64,000 nt of DNA from NCBI GenBank assembly GCA_034769895.1, contig JAWRYS010001459.1, positions 1 to 64,000 on the forward strand, given 5' to 3'. This document shows positions 11,831-24,953 of this stretch, piece after piece. The DNA comes from Magicicada septendecula. Its lineage: Eukaryota > Arthropoda > Insecta > Hemiptera > Cicadidae. Position numbers and translations under genes: made by a program. Each line of letters begins with the position of its first letter. Positions within the stretch are counted from its first letter, which is position 1. The notes below the pieces were generated by a model, which saw nothing but the letters and a program-made list of their open reading frames with translations, had not been told where the DNA came from and searched no databases.

Positions 11831-13551
11831 GAACGTCTAAATCAATACCTTGCTAAGGCCATATTTGTTAGTGGGTCTCCATTGGCACTCATTGAACATC
11901 CTCTGTGGATTGATTTCTTCAAGAAAATTCGACCATCTTATGTCCTACCTTCACGGTATCGTTTGGCTTCAACCTATTTAGATGCTCAATATACCGAAAT
12001 GCAGACTGAAGTAAGTAAACAGTTACAAGACTCAAAAGATCTACATTTGCAATGTGATGGATGGAGCAACTTAAACAATGAATCCATAATTAACTTTGTA
12101 GTTTCCAAACCGGATCCACTTTTTGTTGACTTTGTTATGACAAAAGACAATAGACACAATGCAAGGTATTTAGCTGAACTAATTGAAAAAATTCTTATAA
12201 AATATGGTCCAGAAAAATTTCTAGTCATTATTGCAGACAATGCTGCTAATATGAAGGCTGCGCTGAACATAGTTAAAGAAAAGTATCCTAACATTGTGCC
12301 CCTTGGTTGCCTTGCTCACCTGTTGCACCTGCTTTGTTCAGATATTTTACGCTGTACATCAGTGAAGTCCTTTATGGCTACTGTAATCGATATTGTGAAG
12401 ACAATCAAAAACAGCCATATTTTAAAGGCACTGTTTGACCAGATCTCGGCTGAGAAAAAAAAAAGTTCAAAGATAGAGTTACATTAAAGCTACCAGGGAA
12501 AACTAGATGGGGCAGTCACTTGTTTTGTATAAAAAGTTTATTGGCAAATAAAGTCGTACTTCAAACACTTGCTGTCAGTGAACAGGCAGAATTCTCCACA
12601 GAAATGAAAAGAAGGTTGTTAGATGACTGTGTATTCTGGGTTTGTGTACAAAAAATGGTAGACATCTTAAATCCTATTGTACATCTGATAACTGCTTTTG
12701 AAAGTAACCAGCCACAGATACATAAAGTATTTTCAAAATTCAATGATTTGAAGAAAACTTTAATTGTACAGCTCCCACTTTCTCCATTACAAAAAGCAGA
12801 AGAGAAAAATGTTCTGAAGAAGTTTAAAAAGCGGAGAGATTTTGGCTTAGGGGAAATACACCTTGCAGCAGACCTACTAAATCCAGCTGCTCAAGGGAGC
12901 AGTTTAAAACCACTCGAGTTACTAGATGCAGTTAGCTTTGTTTGTGATGTTGGGCGGAAAATGGGTGTAAGCATCCCTAAAATAAAAGAAAATATAGCTG
13001 ACTATAGAGACAAGCAAGGGATCTGGGGAAAAGAATTTGTGTGGGAAGGCATTGATGAATTGAGCCCAGTTCTGTGGTGGAGGGGATTAAGAGGAACATG
13101 TGAACTAGCAGATGTAGCTATTCGAATTTTAGGAGCACCTGTGACATCTGCTGCTACTGAACATACATTCAGTACATTCAGTTGGGTTCACAGCAAAAAA
13201 AGAAATCGCCTAAATTCACAAAGAGCTGCCAAGTTGACGTATTTATCATGCAATTGGAAGCTTTTAAATTGTAAGAGTAAGCCAAACAAGAGAATGCGCT
13301 CTTGTGAAGAGCAGCAAGACAAAGGGGGAAAACCTTCAGAAAACAAAATTCCTGAAGATAAAGATAAAGATGAAAGTGATGTTGAAGATGAAGATAAAGA
13401 CAACAGTGATTTTGAAGATGAAGATAAAGATGAAAGTGATTTTGAAGATGAAGATAAAGATGAAAGTGATGTTGAAGAGGAAGATAGAGACGAAAGTGAT
13501 GCTGGAGTTACAGATGAAGATGAAAATGGTGTTGAAGATTCAGTTGTGTAA
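11831..13551 (+). pseudogene. hAT transposase exon 2 (catalytic and dimerisation domains)
   Basis: This encodes the DDE catalytic core and the C-terminal dimerisation domain of a hAT transposase, which cuts and rejoins the element's ends. The first part has the CDGWSN motif and the ADNAANM motif (catalytic Asp region). The second part has a hATC signature near 13141-13190 (SAATEHTFS, then a KKRNRL segment). The frame breaks once, at a run of ten A residues near 12456-12465, where a single slip would restore it. The C terminus is an unusual acidic tail with repeated DEDKDESDFE units from a short tandem DNA repeat (13360-13530). Confidence 0.85.
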
Positions 13552-16059
13552 TTATCAATTTGTTTAATTATGTTTAATTATCAATTAGTGTAATTTAGTT
13601 AAATTTTAATAGGTAACGATCTCACCAACAATGTCGAATTTCAGTAGGCTAGGCTTGGAAATGGAAGGTTGATTTTTTCAAGTTTTCATCAATTTCCGGG
13701 TGTGAATTATTCTGTTCGAAAGATGTCTAAGATGTAGTGGATATCACTCATTAATTTTATTAATTTGTCACTGATTATCTCCGAATGGTATTTATAAATT
13801 TCTTAATTTTTTCTAGACATTACACTTTTTAAACTGCTCACTTCCAATATATTTGAACAATTAATTTCAATTCTTGTTAGTTAGTTACTCTTAGTAACCA
13901 AGAATTTTTATGGTTTTTTATTGGCTAATCTATATACCTTTTAGTATATAGGCTATTAATAATTATTATAATTTCATTTCTTCTTTTTAGAAAAATAATC
14001 CTTTATAGATTTTATCTATAATCAAATTGAATTTATTTACGGTTTTTCTTTATATTTTTTCTTAAACTTGTACACTGGTATTTTATATTTTAATCCCTTT
14101 TATTTTGATTTATTTATGATTTATAATTCATTTAATGTATCCTTACTCTACACTATTTTTTACATGCCATCTTGCTAACATAGTATTATTTGATATATTA
14201 TTATTATTTTATATATAACCCTGGTTATCTTACATTTAAACAAAATAATTATATTAAACAAAAATATTATTCCTAGTTATAAGACCTTTGTGGCCTACTC
14301 AATATAAAATTACAACAACTACAAAAAATACAAAGCTTGTCAACAGCAATATAGTCCACTGCTACAATATTGATTATTTTTTCATCTCCAGCACAAATTT
14401 GTAAGATGCTCTTTTTAAATGTTTGATACTTTCACCGAGTACACTATGTTCCACTTTGTACACTGCACTTTTAGGATTATTGTTTACAGTGTTTTTAGAG
14501 TACAAAGGTTCTCATAGCTTGATACCTAATCCCCATTTCTGACTTTTAAAATGGGTAATTACTGGTTTTAACTCTGGTGATTATGTTATCATATTTGGGC
14601 AGGGGTTATGTAACGTTACAATATTCACATTTGGGTCATATAAGGGTTATAAGTTTTTTATTTAGTTTTAGTCGGGTCCCCTCTTTAGACCTTGCGTAGG
14701 CAGGTTTTGCATGCAGATATATGCAGGCCCCATGCACAGATAAATGTATGTACGGTCATGCTTAGGAACATGTCGGCTGCCTGGCCAAACCAAATATTCT
14801 TAAAGATTATAAATTATAATATGGTAAATTCACACAGGCTGTTCATGTCATGTAAAAGTTGTAACTCGCATTTTTAAATTATTTTTTCAAACCAGATTCC
14901 TTAGAAAAATATTAAATTATCATGTCACAATATTCACTCATACTGTTCAGGTCACATAAAGATTGTAGCTTGCTTTCTTTTAGAGTTATGATTGTCAATT
15001 TCTGATTATTATTTCTGTCTGATTCTATTATTATTGTCTGATTTTCTCCAACAACTTGTAATTATAAATTCACTAAGTTATACGCATGGTTCAAGGGCAT
15101 TTAAAGTTGTAACCTGCATTCTGGCCAACCCAGATTCTGGGGGCACTAGATGTATGTATACTGATGTATGTATATGTATGGCAGTTGAAATTTCCATATG
15201 ATGGGGCGATATATGTATAGAGAGAAAAGATATATAGGCGGGTGGCAAGGCTTTAATGTTATAAGGGTGTTTGTTATTTATGTGGTGATATTGAATATGT
15301 GTCTGTGATAGGTGTATATATTTATATGTGTAATTATGTGAATCATGTATGCGTTATTTCTATGTGTTATGTACGGGGATTGTTTATGCAACCATGCAAT
15401 TATAAAGATTATATATTAATATCAAATATAAAATTTGAATTAAATATTAAATTATATTATATTGGATTATAAATGTTAAATTGCTAATTTGGGTAGTTTT
15501 GGGGAAGTTGGAAACTTAAAAACGGGTGCTGACTGATATGTTACAATTAAAATTTATATTTATATTTTATACCAAGTTGAATTATTGAAAATTAAAATTT
15601 ATATTTATATTAAACTTGAATTGCTGAAATTTAAAATTCATGTTTTGGTATTAAGATTGAAATTTAAATTTAGGAATTGTATCTTATATTGAAGTTGAAA
15701 CATTGCAATTTGAAATAAAAGTTGTTATTGGTTGTTAATAGTGAGTTTTATTTGCAAGTCCCGTCTCACTGGACCCATCGCTCTTTTGCTTCTCTAGGTC
15801 TTCTGCCTAGTTTTAAATATTTAGTGGCCCCTCTTCAAAAAATAAATAAATAAAAAAATAAAAAGAATTTTTTTGTTTATAAAGCATAAAAAGTTTAAAG
15901 AGGGGTTACACAAATATACTTATATTTTATATTAGCGTATAAGTTTACATCAGGTTATTAAAAAGGACGTCTTACATTTTTAAAGCCTTATAAAATATGT
16001 AACATAGGTATAAATTTCTATCTAAAAAGGTGATAAAGTTTACTGATACTTTTAAAGAG
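13552..16059. other. No gene seen; AT-rich unassigned sequence
   Basis: I see only AT-rich sequence with short chance ORFs. Two pieces (14680-14870 and 14930-15120) share similar GTCA/TTGTAACTTGCAT-type phrases, so a faint diverged repeat is possible. Nothing can be assigned. Confidence 0.5.
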
Positions 16060-19018
16060 CTTCATCGCAGGCCCGTGCTGGGTACCTTAAGAGGGCACGG
16101 GACAGGGAGTGATGAGGGCGCCTATCTTTTAGGAGTGTCTATCCGCACGACAGCATCAAGGCGAAAAGTGCAGAAAACGGCAAGTAACACTGTCAAAAAC
16201 TGTCATTACAATAACCAAATAACCCAATAGCCAAATAATCCAAAATATTTGCCATTTTATCTGAATGCTGTCGTGTGGATATACACTTTTCTATATTTTT
16301 AAGTAAGCAAAAATATTTTTTTTATCAGTTCTGGCGTATAAATTAGGGATATAGAAATAAAACAGTTCATAAAGCTATAAACCAATTTATTAGTAAAATG
16401 AAGACAACAAAATAAACACAAAACGTATAATGCACTTGGCTGTCTTCGAAAACACTTGGAAAACCCAAACAGAGAAAAACAACATTTTTTCGCCCCCATT
16501 CTAGATCAATTAAAGTTATTGTCTTACTCTTAAACAAGACAATATGTCTTGTTTCTAACATCTTATAAGAATGATCATTTTCAGATTAGAAAAATCTACT
16601 AACTCATCTACTAGCCTAAACTGTTGAATACACAAATACACTATAAAGTAGACTATAAAAAAATATTTACTTGTAAATCTAAGATCAATCATAATAATAT
16701 AGCATGAATAATAAAATACACATAAATAATAAAAAAGGTAACTGAAGGTAAAAAGCGACGCTTTTAAACCAAGCAAGTCTTACATTGGGATGAATTTATA
16801 ACGAACACTTTGCCTTGTTAGTAACTAACAGATTTTAAAAATTAACCTATATCACATGGTCATTAACAAAACTAAATTTGAGTTACTACTGTAAAACATA
16901 TGAATATATTTCTGAGATATGTAAAAAAATCTTAACTATAACCATTTCTTAACCACCCCCCTGGTTATGAACATGATGGTAAAAGCCCTAACGCCCTTAA
17001 ATGTTATACTGATAAAAGTTGTCTCATTTCTGAACTTGATGCACACAGTTTACTGATAACAAAGTCTGGTTCAATGTCATTTAATATATCTCTCTCAGTG
17101 TGCATCAGGATAAATGCTTCTGAAGTTTCATTGGTCATAGTTGCTCTCAGTCTTGTTTTTATCAATTTAAGTTTTGAAAAAACTCTTTCACAGGTGACCT
17201 GTGTTAATGGTATTGTTAGTAAATATTTGTAGACTTTATAAAGTTCTGTGTACTGAAGACTGTACATGTTATACTCTACTATCACTCCAAATGCGCATTT
17301 TATGCACGTATTACATTTATTTTTGGCATTACACGTTGAGAAGTCTGTATCCTCTTCATCTTCAACCTCTTCAACTGCATTTACATTGTCTTCAATGTCT
17401 TTGTCATCCTTGCCGTATTCATAATTTCAGAACTTTCAAACGCATCAGTGGTGTAGTCTTGCTCTATGGATTTCCTACTTATACTGGGCCAAACATTTAT
17501 GAAGGACATCAGTTCTTCTCTAAGTTTGTCTTTGTCTAGTGAAGCAATCAACTTACAAATTTTGTCCAATGCATTTGCTAGAAGTTTGTGTTTGACTTCA
17601 GTAAATCTTTTCGGGTCGAACAAAGCCAAGTCCAAGTACAGACATTTTTGTTTCACAAATCGGTTTTCCATTGTTTGAGTGACTGTATCTACAATGCGGT
17701 TAAATACATTTACTCTAAAGGAATCTTCAGGGGAAGATCGAATTTGTTCATCATCACACTCTTCTCCTGCCATCTTTTTGACTTTCTTTAAACGTTTTGT
17801 TTCGAAATCAGTTTCAATTGGCATATCTTTAAGGGTATCTCTTTCTGAAGATGTTTCAATTTTTTCTGTGAATTTTGAAACAAATGTTTTGGCTGCGGCC
17901 AAAGTTTCGTCAAATCCGTTTCGTACAGCTTTCAGTCTTGAAACAGCTGACTCTACCAACCTCCATGCCTGAGCGTAGTCTAGGTTTTTGGTTTGGAGAT
18001 AGTCAGACAATGGTGTTGTGACCTTAAAGATTTGGAGAAAAGTCATAGCTGTAATTATTGTTTCAAAACTGAGAAATTTACGAAGATCCCTTACTTTGAT
18101 ATTAAATTCTTTTGACAAAGAAATCTTATACAATGCCACAGTCAGCTCGTAAAAAACGTATTTTGCTGGCCAAGACTGGTCTACCTGTGAATCTAATGTC
18201 CAGTTGTCAATTCTTCCAAAGATTTTAACACTGGCATCGCTTCGACTACGCCAACGTGTAGCAGTAGCTCCAATTGCTCCCAGCTTGTAAGCTGGGCTTT
18301 CATCTGTATACATGTGTTGCCTCTTTAACGATTCCTTCAAAAAAACCTTGCTTGTCAATTCAAACATCGTATAGTTAAAAGAATAAGCAATTTGTTATTT
18401 CAACAATCTGATAGTTCTTAATTATAAAGTTAATTCAGGCAATCAAAAATTTCTCTCAGTGTGAAAAATGCTCATTTATCACTAAGCAATAAGATTAAGA
18501 AAACAACTTACCTTCTTGCATAGATAAAGACACAACAATGACAACATTCCAAATGAATGAACTGGGACAAAGCGTAGCACTAGCACTACAACACTGTACA
18601 GTAAGGTACGAGTTTTGATTGATATATTTACTAGCTGAAGATATCCGTATATATGTGTATTCATTCAAACGTGGTTTTTCGCAGACAGCTACAGTTCTCA
18701 CACAACTTAGCTAGCTATGCTAACCACGGCTATGCTTAGACAAGACAGGTTAACCAACCTTACACGCAGCGAAAACAATTCTTTAGCGAGGGCGGCCAGC
18801 TTAGCATTTTAGTAAAATAAATTATTGTTCGAGTTAAACTTAATTTTGCAAACCAACATTAAAAAACTTATTATTTTTTAAATTTTAAAATCGTGATTAA
18901 AAATGCCAATAAAAAATAATGTTATTTTTCAATCCAAGGGCGCCATTTTATTTTATAGGCAGGGGCGCACCGGGACATGTCCCGGTGTCCCCCCAGGCCA
19001 GCACGGCCTGCTTCATCG
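16060..19018 (-). mobile_element. hAT transposon, internally deleted, with perfect 8-bp target duplication
   Basis: The element spans 16068-19010. It begins CAGGCCCGTGCTGG and ends in the inverse of CAGGCCGTGCTGG, with further matching GGGACA-type sequence inside both ends. The flanks are identical 8-mers, CTTCATCG (16060-16067 and 19011-19018), the size diagnostic of hAT. Only the C-terminal part of a transposase is encoded, on the minus strand. The element is non-autonomous, but its clean ends suggest it moved fairly recently. Confidence 0.9.
17004..18367 (-). pseudogene. hAT transposase, C-terminal part only
   Basis: Two minus-strand ORFs, 18367-17381 (328 codons) and 17285-17004 (93 codons), belong to one transposase of the ZMYM-like/vertebrate-ZBED-like hAT group. 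The long ORF contains a TATRWRSR segment that follows the catalytic Asp region in this group. The short one ends in the hATC dimerisation signature (LPLTQVTCERVFSKLK-like). The 95-base gap between them holds an acidic linker in another frame, so a frameshift is present. The zinc finger and first catalytic motifs are absent. Confidence 0.8.
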
Positions 19019-19431
19019 TCAGGTTAGCCGTACAACAATCGAAAACATGTCACTCATGATGGCGTTATCCCAGAGCCTCAATCAAACTCTAAGTGACGGT
19101 TTCAGTGCTTCGGACGTTTTAAAAAAGTTTCCATTGTTTCATCATTGTGTTGTCACATTGTTTGTTTCTTGACCTTTCCTTACTCTTTGTGTCCAATGCT
19201 GTATGATGGCCAGAAATCTGCCACGAATCCACTCACTTGTTTAAATTTTTAAAAATACGTTCTACTGTTCTACTTACAAGAGAATTTTAGGTACAACGTG
19301 TTTAAAAAAAATTAACGATAGTAGTTAAGATAAAGATTATTGCTGGTGTTTGATTTTGACTTGTTTAGTTTTGTAGTGGAGCTGATGAGGTAGTAGTAAT
19401 TTTTGTAACAATTAGGTTTTTCTTTTCATAT
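19019..19431. other. No gene seen
   Basis: AT-rich flank between the hAT target site and the solo LTR, with no motif I recognise. Confidence 0.5.
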
Positions 19432-19980
19432 TGTTACGACGGTCTACTTGATCGTCGTAGGTACAGTGGAAAACAGAATACAAGACACCAATTAAGTCAA
19501 TAATCACCAGCTTTAATTTTCACAGTTAAACAGTTCGTAATTAAAAACACAGTCTCTTATAACAAATCAAATAAAAATTGTTCACACGCAAATAAATGTC
19601 AACTAATATTAAAACACAATTGTATTACAATATACCGTCCGATTATAAAACACAACACTTAACTAATAACCACTTGAACGCACACAGTAATATCGCCCGA
19701 TAATCACTTGTACCGCACTGTAAATATATCGCAACTATACTGACAACTAAGGCCGCTGCCGCCTAGTATTTATACAACGGTCACAGACCAGAAGATTCCA
19801 AACTACGTCTTATCTCTAAACTACGACGTAATTAATTGCGGCCTTGACACAGTCCGCGCGGCTGGCGGCCTCCAGAAAAGTCTCGCGAATGCGTCTACAG
19901 TCACGTATGCCACACACATTAGAGCGAGATTCTTCTGGAACATTCGACACACACGTAGACTGTTCTGTAATGTCGTAACA
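19432..19980 (-). repeat. Solo LTR of the Gypsy-like family
   Basis: It starts TGTTACGAC and ends GTCGTAACA, an inverted terminal nonamer. It matches the LTRs of the element at 23038-35880 along its length, including the AAGATTCCAAACTACG and TTAATTGCGGCCTTGACAC blocks. No internal region is attached, so it is a solo LTR left by LTR-LTR recombination. Flanking bases (CATAT and CTATC) do not form a clear target duplication. Orientation is inferred from the full element. Confidence 0.85.
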
Positions 19981-20175
19981 CTATCTTTTTTCGGTAATTT
20001 ATTTTTGGATCCAAGAGGTTCCGGAACGCCGTTCCGGTGCGTTCCCCCTGAAATCAAGCCACTGTTGTCGGTCAACAGTTGTTATTCTTAAACAGTTGCA
20101 TCGAAACAGTTGCATCTGTTCGGTACTTTGGGGCACAATGGTGGCCGGCAACGTTGACGACAGCCGCATGCGCAG

Positions 20176-21118
20176 TAGAGGTGTGCTAAACTAATATTTA
20201 AAAATAACAGGTACGAACGAAACCGTTCCAAAAAAATAACGCGCACAAATACTTGTTATTATATACTTATTATACATATACATGTATTACATCATTTGTT
20301 ATAAGAAATAAATTGAAACTAAAAGTATTAACAGTGTTACTTTACACTGCGACTTTATTAAGCTGTTACTGTTGAAAAGAAAATAAGAAACAAGAGAATT
20401 TATAGGCCCATCTCCCTTTGGGAATACTAGTTTAAGTTTTCACTAGGAGTAAACTAACTGACATAGATTTAATATTAAATTAGTGATTCAATTTTGGTTA
20501 GACAAATCAGTTGCAAAACTCATGCAATGAAATTTAGATTGCACGTAATAGCACAACAAAGAATGTCAAAAAATTTACGTGAGATGTGCAGTGAAGTTAA
20601 AATCATCTCCGAAATCACATTAACAAAAACTACTGTATGGCCTGTCAGCCACTCTGTAGGTCATATCACAATACAATTCGCTTGTTTGAAATTTTACGAA
20701 GTTGGTGACTAGTAGTATAATATAAAATTTGTTATTATAGGCTGTATTATATATCTGCACAACACACGAGAATAAATGTAACATCAGTATGAATTTTTTT
20801 CATTTATCAAAAACAGCTTCGCCTCTTTGGCACAGAGATATTCGAACCTCGCTGTTTTGCCTCGTTTCGTACTTGTATAGCAATCGACACATGCGCACAG
20901 GCAAGTATTCAGCACCAAAAAGTGGCTTTGTACTCGTGTACCCGTAATATTCCTAATACCTGTAGTACTCGTTTACTTGTAACTTGTGTACTTGTTTACT
21001 CGTTAGTTCCGTAGGGGGGTTGAATCGGAACAGGTATTTCAACTTTTCAATCACTGTTATATCCGTTCCACAAAAATATCGTTCCAACATACCTGTTATA
21101 GGTATATCGGCTCAATTG
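20176..21118 (-). mobile_element. hAT-like non-autonomous element, copy B
   Basis: It begins TAGAGGTGTGCTAAACT, matching the inverted right end of copy A (2598-4247), and continues collinearly with copy A in inverse orientation. Shared blocks include the ATTCCCAAAGGGAGAT-type segment and the CCGTTCCACAAAAATATCG end. It is about 700 bases shorter than copy A. The right end is worn (CGGCTCAATTG) and the exact last base is uncertain. GCGCAG and GCGCTG flanks could be remnants of a target duplication. Confidence 0.65.
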
Positions 21119-21729
21119 CGCTGAGCTGCGTTCTTCGTTAGTAGCTTGCAACCATACATCACATTTAGTCTCCCTACTGTGGCGGCTTTTCGCATAGTAC
21201 TGCATCGGCCACCGTAAAGTAACGCAATTATTGTAGCCGTTCTCGGTTAACGGGTACAGAGATCGATCCCTCGCCCTATCGAATATTTTGGGTAATAGAT
21301 TCTGTGACAATAGCCCCTTGTTCTGTGCAAACAACACGCAAGTGCCTCAATAAAGAGCATACAAGCAATTTAAAAAACCAGGAGCCGATATTTGCCCCCC
21401 CCCCACGACTGTCAACAACAATTTCGTTTTCTATTATCCAGGTTGTAATTCTATCGATCCTTTTTTTTCCTAAAGGCACCTACTTGCCACTTCGAATTTT
21501 CTTCAATTACGAGGCTATTTGGAATAAGGTGAGTTGTTGCATCATTCGAATTCTTTCTTTTAAGGTAATTCGTTCAAGTCTAATCAGAGGAAATAATACA
21601 AGGTTGTATAAAAATAGAGGGGTTAAATACGAAATACATAAAAAATTACGCAGTTATTACCTAAATTACCTAAGCTAAATACCCAACAAATTCATTCCAT
21701 TGAAATTGACATTGTACCGTGGTATTTAT
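21119..21729. other. No gene seen
   Basis: A C-run (21397-21406) and unassigned sequence. Short ORFs on both strands have no recognisable domain. Confidence 0.5.
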
Positions 21730-23037
21730 CAGTGGCGGCTGGTGATTGAAAAATTTGGGGGTTACAGATGGGTTGGATGGAATTAAATTGTTTTATTCTC
21801 TGAATAGAAAATATGCGAGTCTCCTCCCCTCCAAACAATACACGAGGAAAGCAAAATACTGCAATTTTAGTCTCACACTCACATAACCACGAATATTTAT
21901 TGTATAACCTTTTTTAAATTTACGATTAAGTATTTTGTTACCTTATTTTACACTTTGATTAAAATTTTCAAGGCCTTGTGTTAATTTCAATTTTGTCCTC
22001 AATCGAACGTAACTGAACGGCGTTTCGTTACGTTTTCGAAGGAATTCATTGCGTCCTACCAGTTAAATCCAATAAATATCTTACATTATGACACCTTAAT
22101 CCTTTATATGTACTATTATTTACATTTAACGATGAATTGGACTAACACTGACAACGAACTTCACAAAACATTCGAACTTACCAACAAACAGACAGATGGC
22201 GCCGTGATGTACAAGCGGGGTTTGCAGTCCCTAATCACACCAAGCAAGCCTATACTGTTCTAATAGGAACACCCGAGTCTAGCCAGCCAGAGCACTACTC
22301 CATTGTATTTCCCCATACTCAAAGCGCGTCACAGTTGGTGCATACACCGCGGCAAGAGCGTGTGCGGTTTTTAGTATTCCTCTGCGCTTTTCAATCGGCA
22401 AATGATTAATTACGATGATTTAGCTTGAAAACACTAGCTTGAGTACCCTGCATAGAAGTAGTCCCGTCAAGGTCACTCACTTTCACTGCTTCTCCCTGTC
22501 ACCTCCACGCCCCTCGCCAAGCATTGTTGCCGGCTACTACATTGTGTATCGTTTTAGCAGTGATACGTGAGCAAACATACATCCACTTTATATGGCTCGT
22601 TTCAAATTTATTTATGCGTATCGCGTAAATAAATTTTAACATTGAAAATGTTTATAAGGACGTGTCGCACATTTGCGGCCGATCGCTGGTGCGTTATCGA
22701 AAATGGGAACCGGTGAGTTTCCATAGAATCTACTTTGTTGTCAATAACGTAGTACACATATAAAACTTCGCTTATGAATGCGACTACATTTAACTTATAA
22801 TCTGTACATTGGTAAATGAAGAATCAATTCATTGATTGGTGAATGAACATAAATATATATATTTTTTAAATTTATTGAAGCATTTTCAATGCCCTTCTCT
22901 GTGCACTGCATTTGTGCAATGCCTGTAAATTCTTTTATCAGGAACAATTAGTTGTGGCTAACATAACTCACTGTCAAATGTTACGTAACAAAAATACAGT
23001 AAAACGCAAGTTAACCAGCGAAAATATTGTTACGACG
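21730..23037 (+). mobile_element. Left part of a CAGTGGCGGC-ended DNA element
   Basis: It starts CAGTGGCGGCTGGTG. A related end, read from the other strand, lies at 36386. A subterminal block with CCCGTCAAGGTCAC (near 22466) is also inverted near 36260. If the Gypsy-like element (23038-35880) inserted inside one copy, the original element was about 1.8 kb. The flanking 8-mers do not match, so two separate copies remain possible. No transposase is present and the superfamily is unclear. Confidence 0.4.
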
Positions 23038-23168
23038 GTCTACTTGATCGTCGTAGGTACAATGGAAAACAAAATACAAGACACCAATTAAGTCAATAAT
23101 CACCAACTTTAAATTTTCACAGTTAAACAGTTCGTAATTAACAACACAGTCTCTTACTTACTTACTTC

Positions 23169-24389
23169 TTAATACGAGCATCCGAGGCTGGCTGCTTCGA
23201 TAGCTCGATGTCTCCGGTAAGTGTCTGCTGCTAGCGGCCACCAACAACTCTCGGATAGTATTTTATCCAGAGTTTTTTCTCCGGCCATTTTGCGTTTAAG
23301 ATTTTCCCTCCCTGGTAGCGTTGCCGGGCAATCCAAGAGAATGTGATTTAGGGTTTCGTCCTGCTCCTTGCACATTCCACAAAGAGGACTGTCTTTTAGG
23401 TGAAACCTATGCAGGTACCTGTTCGTCACGATGTGACCCATTCGTGCTCTTGCCGCAAATGACGCCACAGATCTAGGCATCCCTTCATAGATTTTTGGGT
23501 GGTTTGGGGAGCTTTGGATGGCGAAGTACTCGCGTCCGGTGCTACAATTCTCCCATCTCCGTTTCCAGGAGTCAATGAAGTACTTCCTGGCTGCTTCTTT
23601 ACACTGTGTCAGAGAATAACGCTGCGCCTGTACAGGGCCAATGCAGCAAGCTTTACTGGCAAGAGTATCTGCTACTTCATTTCCATGAATCCCGCAGTGA
23701 CTTGGAATCCATTGAAAAACAACATTCTTACCTTTTAAACTATTAAGTTGTTGCAGGATTTCCGATGTTCGAAAGTAATAATCTGTGGTGTTCTGCCCTT
23801 GTAAGGCCTGTATAGAAGACATGGAGTCCGTGAGAATGCAGATGTCTCGCGCATCGATGGCTTTGCAAAACTCCAGTGCAGCATTCAGGGCCAATAATTC
23901 AGCGTTCATACTTGAGGACGCGTCGCAGGGCAATGAAAAAGAGTCACCTGTTTCTGGGCAATAATAAGCATCTCCTTTATTGTTGACTTTGTCAACAGAA
24001 CCGTCAGTGTATATTTTGGCGAATCCATGATATTTTTCCTGAATCAATGTGATTGACACTTCCCTTAGAAGTGCTGGCAAGTCTTGTCCTTTAGTCAGTG
24101 AACCAGGAATTTTTGTACATGCCTTTAGTTGGTCACGTAGCCAGGGCGGGATATCAAAAACAGCCGGGATCAACTCAGGCTGAATGAATTCTAAAACTCC
24201 GCCTGGTCTATTTCGGTGGTTGAATAGAGATTGCCGGATGTTAACCTCGTTAAAGCCTTTTACTAGCTGGATAGCTTGCAATTGGATAGCTTCCTCCACT
24301 TTCTGGTTTGGATGTAAAGATCCAGTGGTTCGATAGCCAGCTCGATTTCCATTGCTTGAACACTTGTTGTTTTTGGGCAGCCCAAACAA
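23169..24389 (-). pseudogene. LINE ORF2 C-terminal part with RNase H domain
   Basis: A 406-codon ORF ends at 23169. It carries a complete RNase H1-like domain: YTDGS (first Asp), a MNAELLAL Glu, LTDSMSS (second Asp) and HGNEVADTLA (last Asp), spread over about residues 125-245. The domain removes RNA from the RNA-DNA hybrid. A Cys/His cluster follows (CGMCKEQDETLNHILLDC), the usual C-terminal zinc-knuckle-like motif of I-like elements. The first codons continue the RT frame from 24393 after a stop or frameshift, so the ORF is a fragment. Confidence 0.85.
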
Positions 24390-24392
24390 ATT

Positions 24393-24953
24393 CTAAGCGC
24401 AACATTCTGGAACGTTTGCAATTTCTTTTATGTGTGTTTCAGCCGCACCTCCCCACACTTCACGCGAATATAGGATTTTGGATCTTACAAAAGACTGATA
24501 AAATTGTCTTAAAATGTACGTGTCTGCACCCCATTCTCTACTAGCAATCACTTTTAGAGCATTCAGTCTGCTGATACACTTTTCAATAGTGTAGCTTACC
24601 TGATCCCTCCATAGGAGTTTGGGATCCAGCTTTATTCCTAAAAGTATAGGGTTCGCGTTATAGGGGAGGGCCTTTTTATTGAGTTTCAGCAACGGCTTAT
24701 AATGTTTGTGGGTGTAGCGCCTAGAGAAAAACACTTCTGTTTTTGCCGTGCAGATGACTAAACCCCATTTTTCGGACCATTGGTAAATTTTATCGAGAGA
24801 TTCTTGAAATCTACTTGTCGCAATTTCCGGTTCCTTATGCGTTGACCAGATCGTAATATCATCTGCAAAAATCGCCACAGACACGTTTGTTGGGATTACA
24901 TTTACCAAGTCTTGAAGAACAATATTAAAAAGTGTTGGGCTGTTTACATCCAA
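24393..24953 (-). pseudogene. LINE reverse transcriptase, C-terminal half
   Basis: The frame includes the RT catalytic motif (IFADDITIWS) and the downstream thumb region with a LLGIKLDPKLLWRDQV-like segment. Upstream RT motifs and the endonuclease are missing because the copy is 5'-truncated near 25009. It is separated from the RNase H part by a stop. Confidence 0.85.

Larger units (their letters stand above)
9301..13551 (+). mobile_element. hAT transposon with BED-finger transposase, right end not found
   Basis: The left end is placed at the TAGTGATGTGGGCC-like start near 9301. It is followed by several direct and inverted copies of a GGGTATTTACCC-type motif to about 9400, a plausible subterminal transposase-binding array. 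The transposase gene lies downstream on the same strand. I could not find a matching right terminal repeat before the next hAT at 16068, so the end given here is only the end of coding sequence. Confidence 0.6.

Noticed and set aside
19427-19985. Target duplication of the solo LTR
   Set aside because: Flanks CATAT and CTATC do not match. The full element's flanks (AATAT and CTATC) do not match either.
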